Below are positions 7,847 to 16,100 of a DNA stretch of 64,000 bases, one piece after another. The position numbers and the translations under genes are program-made. Every line of letters begins with the position of its first letter. Within the stretch, counting starts at the first letter, position 1. The notes under the pieces are model-generated. The model was not told where the DNA came from. It ran no database searches and was given only the letters and a program-made list of their open reading frames with translations. The stretch spans positions 310,001 through 374,000 of the forward strand of contig NZ_CP022191.1 of the NCBI RefSeq assembly GCF_003111685.1. The letters are read 5' to 3'. The DNA comes from Alloyangia pacifica. GTDB lineage: Bacteria > Pseudomonadota > Alphaproteobacteria > Rhodobacterales > Rhodobacteraceae.

Positions 7847-8116
7847 TTAACCTTCCCACTCCATGTTTCGAGCGGCTTCCCGCCGGTCGAGGTAGGATTG
7901 CGAAACCAGCGGCGCGTCTTTCGGCAGGCGCCACTTCCTGCGGTATTCCTCGGGCGTCATCCCCAGAACCTCGCGCAGATGCCTGCGCAGGAGGGGCTTT
8001 TGCATCCCGGTTTCCCGGCATGTCAGCATCGAGTATGAGTCGCCCCGCGGTGACGACGCATTTGCCCGGCTCCACCTTAAAATCCGCAAAAGGAACCCTC
8101 GCAACTCTTTACCCAT
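7847..8116 (-). CDS. Short MucR-family zinc-finger protein
   Basis: The C-terminal 60 residues, MLTCRETGMQKPLLRRHLRE then VLGMTPEEYRRKWRLPKDAP and LVSQSYLDRREAAR, match the MucR/Ros DNA-binding core. The protein is only 89 residues long and lacks the N-terminal oligomerisation region seen in its neighbour. The first 28 residues (MGKELRGFLLRILRWSRANA) do not look like a normal MucR N-terminus, and the ATG at 8116 has no well-placed ribosome binding site, so the true start may be an internal ATG near 8030, or the 5' end may be disrupted. It is the second MucR-like gene in tandem, 144 bases upstream of the first, and diverges from the regulator at 8254. Confidence 0.6.
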   Translation of the reverse strand: MGKELRGFLLRILRWSRANASSPRGDSYSMLTCRETGMQKPLLRRHLREVLGMTPEEYRRKWRLPKDAPLVSQSYLDRREAARNMEWEG

Positions 8117-8253
8117 TCCCTTGTCTCTACTTAGTGTTCTTACTCACTCTTGGTAGAGCAGATAGGATTAGAAGGTTAATCCATGTTGAATGCCGCGAGT
8201 TTTCGTCGAGTCATGGGAAAAAATCCGACAAAACCTTGTCCGACGAGAGCGAA

Positions 8254-8919
8254 ATGACAAATCGTGCCTCATTTGCCGTGGTTGTCGAGCGCGACACGGC
8301 GCAGCGCACCGCTTGGTCGCAGATGCTCGAGCGCAGCGGACTGCGCCGCGTGCTGCGCCGCGCCCGCCCCGCCGAGGCCCGCGAGTTGGTGACCCCGGGC
8401 GCGCCGCTGACCGCCATGCTCGTGGGTCTGACCGCCCATCTGCCGCGGGATGATGACATGCTCGGGCTGATCGCCGAGGCGCGGCGGCTGGTCCCCGATG
8501 CGGTGATCCTCGCCATCGATCACGGCAACCGCCCGCGCGGCGCCGCCGAGATCTTCGCCGCCGGAGCCGATGACGCGCTGCGGGCAGACCATGATCCCTC
8601 GGAGCTGCGCGCACGGCTTTCGGTCAGACTGCGGGGCGCCTCGCTTGCCGGGCAACGCGCGGCGAGGCTGGTACAGCTCGGACTGACCCCGCTGGAAGAG
8701 CGCATTCTCGCTTTCCTGAACCTGCGGCGCGGCCAGATCGTCAGCCGGTCCGCGCTCGCCGCAGAGGTGGCCGGAGCCGAATGGAGCTACGGCGACCGGC
8801 GCTTCGATGTGCATGTCGGAAGGATCAGGAAGAAGCTGGAGGAGAGCTACGGCACCGCGCTGCGGGTCCGCACGATCCGGGCGCAGGGTTACGTGCTCGA
8901 AGGCGACGCCCCGCTCTAG
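8254..8919 (+). CDS. OmpR/FtcR-type flagellar regulator with degenerate receiver domain
   Basis: The 221-residue protein has a response-regulator layout. A receiver-like domain (residues 1-125) is followed by an OmpR-type winged helix (LTPLEERILAFLNLRRGQIV, then RFDVHVGRIRKKLEESYGTA and VRTIRAQGYVL). In the receiver, the phospho-accepting Asp is missing (the strand reads TAMLVGLTAH) and the conserved Lys of the KPF motif is replaced (GADDALRADHDPSEL), so phosphorylation-independent action is likely. Rem of Sinorhizobium and FtcR of Brucella are OmpR-type flagellar activators and are the closest analogues I know. Location amid flagellar genes supports that role. The start at 8254 (MTNRASFAVVVERD) is chosen because the receiver begins there; the longer upstream frame is non-coding. 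Confidence 0.8.
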   Translation: MTNRASFAVVVERDTAQRTAWSQMLERSGLRRVLRRARPAEARELVTPGAPLTAMLVGLTAHLPRDDDMLGLIAEARRLVPDAVILAIDHGNRPRGAAEIFAAGADDALRADHDPSELRARLSVRLRGASLAGQRAARLVQLGLTPLEERILAFLNLRRGQIVSRSALAAEVAGAEWSYGDRRFDVHVGRIRKKLEESYGTALRVRTIRAQGYVLEGDAPL

Positions 8920-9974
8920 TTGTCGAAGGCCATCTCGAACACCGATGTCTCGAAGCTCGCCGGCATCTCCACCGCCCGCATCATCGTGCCGGTCATCAGC
9001 CCCGCGCCGGTGAGCACCGCCAGCGCCACCCGCAGCGGCGAGAAGACGCGGCGGGCGCGGCGCGGCTTGGCCGCGACCGCGGGCACCGCCGCCGCCGGCA
9101 CCGTGGGTTCGGCGGACTGCGTCGCCGGGCCGGGCGCCACAAAGACCCCATGTCCGGTCACCGTCACCTCGGCCACGCGGGGCGATGCGGCAAACCGCTG
9201 GCGCAGGGCGGCGGGAAAGCGGCTCTCGGGGATATCAATGACCAGAGGCGCGCCGGCGACCCAACCTTGCACCGCCTTACGCGGCAGCACGAAGCGCGAA
9301 AAATCATCGCGGAAACCGACCTCCTCGACCAGCACGGCGCGGGTCTGGATGGTCACCAACCCGGGGCAGAGGGTCACCCGGACACCGCGGTGACCGAGGC
9401 TGACCTCCGCCTCCACGAACTGGCACTCGCTGCCTGAAACCACCTCGGCGGGCAGGTAGCCCTCGGGCATCTCGGGCTTGGGCTTGCGGCGCGCCACTGG
9501 TCGCGGCGCAAGCTCGGCGAGGTGCAACCGGGGGCGCCAACGGAAGGGCTCGGGGCCGCGCAGCGCCGCGCTGACCTTTTCGGCCAGGGGGTCGGTGACC
9601 GGCGCGGGGGCCGGCGCCGAACGCGCCTTGCGCTCCTGCTCGAAGCGGTAGTTGATCAGGTAGTCTTCGGCCATCTCCGGCAGGTCATCCTCGCCGGCCA
9701 CCAGCTTCAGAAGCTTCTGCTCGTCCGAGAAGAGCACCCTACGCGTCGGGTAGCCCTCGACCGGAGGCACGACGGCGAACCCGCCCTTGCCGCAGTCCAG
9801 CAGCGCCGCGGCCTTGCGCAGCACCGAGCGTCCCTCGTCAAGGTGATGCAGCACCATTTCGCAGGTGCCCGCGTCGTCGAGGCAGAGCACAAGGCCGATC
9901 TCGTTGGGCCATTCGGCGAAGACCGTCAGAAGCTCACCGGCCTCGAAAAAATATGCGAGCTTTTCGGCGTTCAT
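8916..9974 (-). CDS. Uncharacterised flagellar-cluster protein with C-terminal membrane segment
   Basis: I do not recognise this 352-residue protein. An N-terminal domain (residues 1-120, MNAEKLAYFFEAGELLTVFA) is followed by an Ala/Pro-rich linker, a beta-rich middle domain (PAEVVSGSECQFVEAEVSLG, RVTLCPGLVTIQTRAVLVEE), a second Ala/Pro linker, basic residues (KPRRARRVF) and one hydrophobic segment near the C-terminus (SPLRVALAVLTGAGLMTGT). This suggests a mostly cytoplasmic protein tail-anchored in the inner membrane. It converges on the FtcR-like regulator, overlapping it by four bases, and diverges from motA. A TTG at 10001 could extend it by nine residues, but the ATG at 9974 has a better-placed GAGG. 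Confidence 0.6.
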   Translation of the reverse strand: MNAEKLAYFFEAGELLTVFAEWPNEIGLVLCLDDAGTCEMVLHHLDEGRSVLRKAAALLDCGKGGFAVVPPVEGYPTRRVLFSDEQKLLKLVAGEDDLPEMAEDYLINYRFEQERKARSAPAPAPVTDPLAEKVSAALRGPEPFRWRPRLHLAELAPRPVARRKPKPEMPEGYLPAEVVSGSECQFVEAEVSLGHRGVRVTLCPGLVTIQTRAVLVEEVGFRDDFSRFVLPRKAVQGWVAGAPLVIDIPESRFPAALRQRFAASPRVAEVTVTGHGVFVAPGPATQSAEPTVPAAAVPAVAAKPRRARRVFSPLRVALAVLTGAGLMTGTMMRAVEMPASFETSVFEMAFDN

Positions 9975-9990
9975 GATCAGCGGCCTCGAA

Positions 9991-10009
9991 CAATTCTTCA
10001 ACTTCGGAA
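9991..10009 (-). promoter_or_regulatory. Upstream element shared with the sigma-factor gene
   Basis: On the minus strand this reads TTCCGAAGTTGAAGAATTG and matches the element at 5102-5121 apart from one inserted G and one C/T change. It lies 17-35 bases before the start codon at 9974, within the 131-base region shared with divergent motA. If the TTG at 10001 were the true start, the element would fall partly in coding sequence. Confidence 0.35.
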
Positions 10010-10105
10010 TCTATTCTTGTTTATACTTGAAAGAAAGTCAAATTTACATATGCTCATCATGACAGCCGGCGCATCCCGGCAAAAGAGCCAAGCAGAGATT
10101 TCCCC

Positions 10106-10972
10106 ATGACGCTGATCCTCGGTCTCGCCCTTGTCTTCGGCCTGGTCTTCGGAGGATTCATCCTCTCCGGTGGCAAGATGGACATCGTGCTGCACGCCCT
10201 GCCCTTCGAGGGCATGATGATCGGCGGCGCTTCGATCGGGGCCTTCGTCATCGCCAACAGCTTCACGGTCATCAAGAGCGCTGGCAAGGGCGTGATCAAG
10301 GTGGTGCGGGGCCCGCGCTGGAAAACCAAGGATTACGCCGACCTGCTCAACCTGATGTTCGAGCTGTCGCGCATATACAAGTCCCGCGGCATCCTTGCCC
10401 TCGACAGCCACATCGAGTCCCCGAAAGAGAGCGACATCTTCGCGCGCTACCCGCGCATCGCGTCAGACCATTTCGCGATCGACCTGATCCGCGACAGCTT
10501 CCGGATGCTGTCGATGCAGTTCGACGACAAGTACCAAACTGAGGACGTGATAAACCGCAAGATCAAGAAGCACCACCATGAGGCCATGGCCTCGGCGCAC
10601 GCGATCCAGACCATGGCCGACGGCCTGCCCGCGATCGGCATCGTCGCGGCGGTTCTGGGGGTGATCAAGACCATGTCCTCTATCGACCAACCGCCCGAGA
10701 TCCTCGGCGGGATGATCGGTGGCGCGCTGGTCGGCACCTTCCTCGGCGTGTTCCTCGCGTACTGCATGGTGCAGCCGATCTCCGGCCGCCTGGCCCAGAT
10801 CGAGGAAGAGGACGCGGCCTTCTACCACATCATCCGCGACATCTTCGTGGCCATGGTCTCCGACCACCCGCCGAGCATCTGCGTCGAGATCGGCCGCGGC
10901 AATATTCCGACCCGGATGCAGCCCGACTTCTACGAGGTCGAGGCCGCGCAAAAGGAACTGCCCGCGGCATGA
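10106..10972 (+). CDS. motA: Flagellar motor stator protein MotA
   Basis: MotA is the four-helix inner-membrane stator subunit that, with MotB, converts ion flow into torque. Visible features are the first membrane segment (LILGLALVFGLVFGGFILSG), the cytoplasmic loop with the charged residues contacting FliG (between about residues 70 and 165) and the paired membrane segments near the C-terminus (GLPAIGIVAAVLGVIKTMSS and GGALVGTFLGVFLAYCMVQP). The 288-residue length is typical. The next gene overlaps its stop as ATGA, so motA leads a three-gene transcript with a small secreted protein and a FliJ-like protein. Confidence 0.94.
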   Translation: MTLILGLALVFGLVFGGFILSGGKMDIVLHALPFEGMMIGGASIGAFVIANSFTVIKSAGKGVIKVVRGPRWKTKDYADLLNLMFELSRIYKSRGILALDSHIESPKESDIFARYPRIASDHFAIDLIRDSFRMLSMQFDDKYQTEDVINRKIKKHHHEAMASAHAIQTMADGLPAIGIVAAVLGVIKTMSSIDQPPEILGGMIGGALVGTFLGVFLAYCMVQPISGRLAQIEEEDAAFYHIIRDIFVAMVSDHPPSICVEIGRGNIPTRMQPDFYEVEAAQKELPAA

Positions 10973-11229
10973 GCCTTCTGCGCACCCTTCCCCTGCTGCT
11001 CTTCGCCGGCATGGCCTCGGCAGAAAGCGCACCTACCCCGAAGGAAGATTTGGCGACGCTGGGTTATATCTCCGCCGCCCGACCGGGCAAGTTCCACGCC
11101 ATGCCGCCCTCGGGGAACGGCTTTCCCGAGCCCATCCTCGCCCGGATGCGGATGGCGCTCGGCGGCGAGCGGCCGATGCCCTCGGCGCCGAATCCCGACA
11201 GCCCCGCCGCGCCGACCGATGGCCACTGA
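10969..11229 (+). CDS. Small secreted protein downstream of motA
   Basis: This is an 86-residue protein with a clear signal peptide (MSLLRTLPLLLFAGMASAES, cleavage probably after ASA). The mature part of about 67 residues is rich in Pro, Ala and Gly and has no recognised domain. The start overlaps the motA stop (ATGA) and its end overlaps the next gene by 11 bases, so the three are tightly coupled. A periplasmic role near the stator or basal body is an inference from context only. Confidence 0.6.
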   Translation: MSLLRTLPLLLFAGMASAESAPTPKEDLATLGYISAARPGKFHAMPPSGNGFPEPILARMRMALGGERPMPSAPNPDSPAAPTDGH

Positions 11230-11653
11230 AGCCACCCGGCGACGCCTGCGCGCGCTACAGGTGATGGAGCGCCTCAAGTCGCTCGAGACCGAGCGGCAGG
11301 CGGCAGAGACCGGCGCGATCCGCGCGCGCATGGACAGGCTCGAAAACGACAAGACGGCGCTGCTGGAGCGGCTCTCCGGCGAGTCGCGGATCGACGGGCT
11401 CGAGGGCGCCCCTTACCTTGGGCGTTTCATCCGCTCAATCCGCGCCGAGGTCGACCGCATCTCAAACGACGCCGCCAAGCTGGCACCCGAGCTTGCCCGC
11501 TCCGAGGAGAAGCTGCGCGCCGCGCTGGCCGAGCAGAAGACCTACGAGATCCTCCGTCTCAAGCGCCTCGCCGAAGAGCGCGAGGCGCGTGCCAAGCGCG
11601 AGGCAGACGCGCAGGACGAGCTGTCGCTGCTGCGCTGGAACCGCACCGGCTGA
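11219..11653 (+). CDS. FliJ-like coiled-coil flagellar protein (putative)
   Basis: The 144-residue protein is almost entirely charged and helical with heptad character (LRALQVMERLKSLETERQAA, RARMDRLENDKTALLERL, LARSEEKLRAALAEQKTYEI). Size and coiled-coil composition resemble FliJ, the stalk of the flagellar export ATPase complex, and it is coupled to motA. FliJ is poorly conserved in sequence, so this is a fold-and-context assignment. It could equally be another export chaperone. The next 292 bases up to the porin gene contain no gene I can support. Confidence 0.5.
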   Translation: MATEATRRRLRALQVMERLKSLETERQAAETGAIRARMDRLENDKTALLERLSGESRIDGLEGAPYLGRFIRSIRAEVDRISNDAAKLAPELARSEEKLRAALAEQKTYEILRLKRLAEEREARAKREADAQDELSLLRWNRTG

Positions 11654-11945
11654 CCCGCCGACCCCGACCCGCACGCCTGCACCGATACCGGGCAGCCGCG
11701 CCACACTCTTAGCACCGGTTCGCGCCACGGTAGATCCAGAATTGCTTTTATCACGCTCCTGTGGAAGGCTTTTCGCAGGGTTTCAAGGCTTCGTTTCTCG
11801 CCGGGAAATCAGCATTTTCGAGACTGCGTTTGAATGAGTGCCGTTCCGGGGCCGCGCGAGGGATCCACGAAGGATCAAGGCGCGGCGCGTTGCCGGGACC
11901 GTAATTTCCCAAGGAACAGCCACCTCCGATACGAGGATATTTGCC

Positions 11946-13130
11946 ATGACTGTCCGCCTTTCATTCCGCCCAACGCTGCTTGCCGCCCTGCTGACCTCTG
12001 CCGGCCTGCCCCTTGCCGCCCATGCGCAGAACAGCGGGCCGCAACTCAGCTTCGGGCTGACCACCTTCGCGGATGTTCCAACCAGCGGCGACACCGATGA
12101 CGACGCGCTTTACAACTGGCGGGTCGACATCAAGCTCAACTACGCGGAGATCTGGTCCGGAGGTTCGATCAGCGGGCACGTCGAATACAACGACGGCGAC
12201 GGCTACGTCGGCCTCGGCGAAGGCGGCCTGGTCTGGCCGACCAACACTTTCGCGACGCTGCCCTCCGTTACCTCGGACAATGAGACCACGCTGTCGCTGA
12301 CCCTCACGCAGCAGTTCAGCAACACCACCAGCGTCAGCTTCGGCAAGTTCAACGTGATCGATCTGGCCGAGGCGGTGCCGCTTCTGGGCGGACAGGGCCA
12401 GGGTGGATTCCAGTACCTCGGCATCGGCGCCCCCGGCAACTTCGTGCTCCCGCCCTACATTTTCGGCGGCGTTCTGACGGTGAACTATGCGCCGATGATC
12501 TATACGCTGATGATCTATGATGCGAACAACGCACAAGGCGAGGACTTCTGGGACGATCTCTTCGACGACGGCGTGGTCTACAATGGCACCGCCACCTACA
12601 CGACCCAGATCAACGGCATGCCCGGCTTTTACAGCTTCAACATTGCCCATTCGACCAAGAAGGGCACCGACTACGAATCCTTGTTGCTTTCGCCCAGCGA
12701 TGACGCCTTCGCGGGCACCAAGGACGGGGTCAATTACACCGGCGTCAGCTTCCAGCAATACCTCTGGAGCGATCCCCAAAACCCGATGGTCGGCTGGGGC
12801 GTCTTTGGCCAGATCGGCTACGGCGATGGCAACCCCAACCCGCTCGACGAGATGTTCCTGTTGGGCCTCGGGGGCAACTCGCCGCTCTACGGGCGGCAGG
12901 GGGACCGCTGGGGTATAGCCTGGAGCAAGTACAACTGGTCCGACAAGCTGGGTGACGCGCTGGGGGCCTACGGGGTCAACCTGCAGGACGAGTCGGCGGT
13001 CGAGGCCTTCTACGAGGCCGCGCTCACCGAGAACTGGCGCCTCGGCGGCAATATCATGTGGGTCAAGCCGAGCTTCGAAAGCTACGACGACTACACCCAG
13101 GTCGGATTCCGCATCCGCGCGACCTTCTGA
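11946..13130 (+). CDS. OprB-like outer-membrane porin
   Basis: The protein begins with a signal peptide (MTVRLSFRPTLLAALLTSAG, cleaved near HAQN) and then consists of amphipathic beta-strands with alternating aromatic and polar residues, ending with a strand closing in Phe (VGFRIRATF), the usual C-terminal outer-membrane targeting residue. Motifs such as FGKFNVIDLAE and GWGVFGQIGYGDGNPNPLDE resemble the carbohydrate-selective porin OprB family. The 394-residue length fits a 16-stranded barrel. The start at 11946 is chosen for the signal peptide; an upstream in-frame ATG at 11838 would hide it. It converges with the RTX gene across a strong hairpin. The substrate is not known. Confidence 0.75.
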   Translation: MTVRLSFRPTLLAALLTSAGLPLAAHAQNSGPQLSFGLTTFADVPTSGDTDDDALYNWRVDIKLNYAEIWSGGSISGHVEYNDGDGYVGLGEGGLVWPTNTFATLPSVTSDNETTLSLTLTQQFSNTTSVSFGKFNVIDLAEAVPLLGGQGQGGFQYLGIGAPGNFVLPPYIFGGVLTVNYAPMIYTLMIYDANNAQGEDFWDDLFDDGVVYNGTATYTTQINGMPGFYSFNIAHSTKKGTDYESLLLSPSDDAFAGTKDGVNYTGVSFQQYLWSDPQNPMVGWGVFGQIGYGDGNPNPLDEMFLLGLGGNSPLYGRQGDRWGIAWSKYNWSDKLGDALGAYGVNLQDESAVEAFYEAALTENWRLGGNIMWVKPSFESYDDYTQVGFRIRATF

Positions 13131-13138
13131 CCCTTCGG

Positions 13139-13160
13139 GCCTGTCCCCGCGGGGACAGGC
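13139..13160. terminator. Hairpin between convergent porin and RTX genes
   Basis: A perfect 22-base dyad (two 11-base arms, GCCTGTCCCCG and its complement) starts nine bases after the porin stop. There is no T run, but symmetry and position between convergent genes suggest a bidirectional terminator. Confidence 0.6.
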
Positions 13161-13172
13161 TTCGGCCCCGCC

Positions 13173-16100
13173 TCAGACGAAGCTGAAGTTGCGCGCCGCG
13201 CTCACCTCGGAGATGCGCAGATCGCCCTGCAGCAGCAAGCTTCCCTGCGCGCCGAAGCGGATGGTGATGCCCGCCTCGCTGGCCGCGAAGCTAAGGTCCG
13301 ACAGATCGTCGATCCCCGGCAGGTCGACCTCGATCACGTCCTTCCCGGGGGTGAAATCGGTGATCACGTCGCCGCCGGTGAGGTCGCCCTCCTCCAGCAC
13401 GAAAACGTCCCGCCCAGCCCAGCCGGTCAGCGTGTCCGCCCCCGGCCCGCCCGAGAGCCTGTCGTTGCCCACCATCCCGTTGAGCACGTCATGCTCTTCG
13501 TTGCCGGTCAGTATGTCGTCGCCCTCGCTGCCGACCAGCGTGTCGCTTCCCTGGTTGCCGGAAATGAGATCGTTGCCGTCCCCACCCTTGAGGTAATCAC
13601 CCCCGCCCCAGCCGAGCAGACGGTCATCCCCAGCGCCGCCATTGGCGCTGTCATCCCCCTTGTCGCCGACCAGCCTGTCGTCGCCCGCCAGTCCCTCGAG
13701 CGTATCGTCGCCGTCACCCCCCTCCAGCGTGTCGCCTGTCGTACTGCCCGTGATCCGCTCGCCCATGTCACCGACGGTGTCCGGCTCCGCCGCATCGATG
13801 CCCGCGGTGTCGAAGGTGATCTCAATGACCTCGAAGGGGTCGAGGGTGATCGGCACCTTGGTCCCGGTGACTGCGATATCCGTCAGCTTGGCCCGCACGT
13901 CGTTCTCGTTGATGTAGTAGCGCTGGCCGTTGACCAGAAGGCTGTCGGCCTCCTGGAAGCCCTCGCCCGGCACGTAGTGCACCCCGTCGCTGGAGTTGGC
14001 CGAGACATCCGCGCCAATCTTCACCGCCGAGGCCGAGGCGTATCCGGGCACCAGCGTCGAGAGATCGAGCTCCAGCTCGAGGCTGTCGGTGGCGCGCGAG
14101 GCGACGTAGACGACGGTGCTGTCCTCGGACTGCCAGGCGTGGAAGGTGAAGCTGCCATCCTCGATGGAAAGGTCAGTCTCGAGCAGTTCCAGTCCCGGCA
14201 AGCTGGAGCTCATCAGATCGAATGTCGCGCCGTTGATCGTGTTCAGCACCCGCCCCTCGGCGTCTGTGAGGACGTTCTCGTGCTGCTTTCCGGCAAGGTC
14301 GGTGGGTGTGTTGTGCTGCACCGGCCAGACATGCGCCGCGTCGACGCCGAGCCCGTTCATGTTTGAGGTCATCTCGACCATGACCGAGGCCGAGCGCAGA
14401 CCGGTCTCCGTGGTGTCCGAGGTGCGCACATTCCACTCGGTGACGTAGAGATCGAGCTCCTTGTCGAAGGCGTCGTCCCAAACCGCGTAGTCGCGGTTGA
14501 TGAAGTTCATCTCGCCGCTGGTGCCCTCGAACTCGGTCACCCGCTTGTCGTAGTAGTAATGCTCGACCACCCCGTCGAGGGCCTCGCGCGCCTCGCTGCC
14601 AAGCTGGCCGATGATGGTGCGGTTGGCATCCTGCACGCGCTGCAAATAGGGGCGATCATCGATCGAGACGTGGTATTCCGACCCCGCGAAGGGCGAGGCC
14701 ATCTGCACGAGGATCGCCGCCTGATCCTCCGGCTCGAAGCCGGCCTCCTCCATGCCCCGCGCCAGCGCCACGGCGGCGACATCGGCCTTGGCCCCATAGG
14801 CGGTCTCGCCCATGCTCCAGTATTCATTGCCAATCTCGAAGGCTTCGACCACGTCCGAATGGTCGCGCATCACCGTCTCGGCAAAGCGGGCTATGTCCCC
14901 GTCGAGCGCCTCGTAGTCAGTCACGCTGTAGTTCTTGGTTGGCAGCACCAGCGTTACCTTGGCGCCAGTCTCCCGCGCCCAATCCAGCATATCGGTCACT
15001 TCGTGCCGGAGCGCCCATGCCCCGTCAACCCGCTCCATCTGCAGGATATTGAGGAACCCCGCGCCATCCTCCTCGAGATCGCCGCTGTCGCCCTGCCCGG
15101 CCGGGAAGCGCAGATGGGTGATATCGAGCGCATCCGCCGCAGCGCCGAAATTGTCGAAAGGCAGCCCGTCCTCGGTGTTGACGCTGAACACGAGGTTGCC
15201 GCCGAAATAGGCCCCCTCCAGCACCTGTCCGGTACCCGTCGCCGCGGTGACCGAGACTTGCGTTCCGTCGAAGGCGGGCGGGGCGGCCGCGAACGGCGTC
15301 ACGGCAGCGAGGTTGCCCAGCCAGCCGCGCGGGTCGCCGAGTTCGGCCGCATCCACGCCGTCGATCACCGCGAGCACCCGGCCCTCGAAGACCAGCGCCG
15401 TGCCGCTGCCATCCTCGGCTTCCGCGACCGTCAGGCTGCCATAGGCCGCCCCTGCCGAAAGCCGCGTGCCGTCCGGCTGCACCAGGGTGATGAGTTCCGG
15501 AGCACCGTCGTTGCCCCGCAGGTCGTAGGTGTGCAGCGTCATCGGAACGAAGGCCCCCTCCCCCTGCGGCACCACGATCTCGTAGCTGTCCTTTCCCGCC
15601 GCGCCCGCAAGATGATCGCCCGCGTCGCCGCGCAGCGTGTCGTCCCCGGCGTTGCCAACCAGCGTGTCGCCCACCGTCTCGGCCCCCTCCTCGTCGACGC
15701 CGTTGACGAAATCGTCTCCGGACTGGCCGTCGAGATAGTCACCTCCGCCAAGACCCACCAGCGTATCCGCTCCGCTCCCGCCGAAGAGCTCGTCGCGCCC
15801 CTCGCTGCCGGTAAGCGCGTCGTCGCCGTCAAAAAAGCCGGTGAGCGCGGGCGAGAAGTTCCCGATCCAGACGGTCTCGTAGAAAAGCTCCTCGGCGGTG
15901 TGGCCCTCGATCACCGCCACCACCTCGCCGTTCATGTAGATCCCCGCGCCGCTGCCGTCGGGCATGTCGCCGATGCCTGCCGCGAGCGTGCCGTCGAAAA
16001 AGGCGGCGCGCGGGAGGATCTCGCCCTCCGGCGTCACAAAGACCACGCGGTCGGGCACGTCCTGCTCGGTGAAGCGGGTGAAGTCGAGATCGGTGATGGT

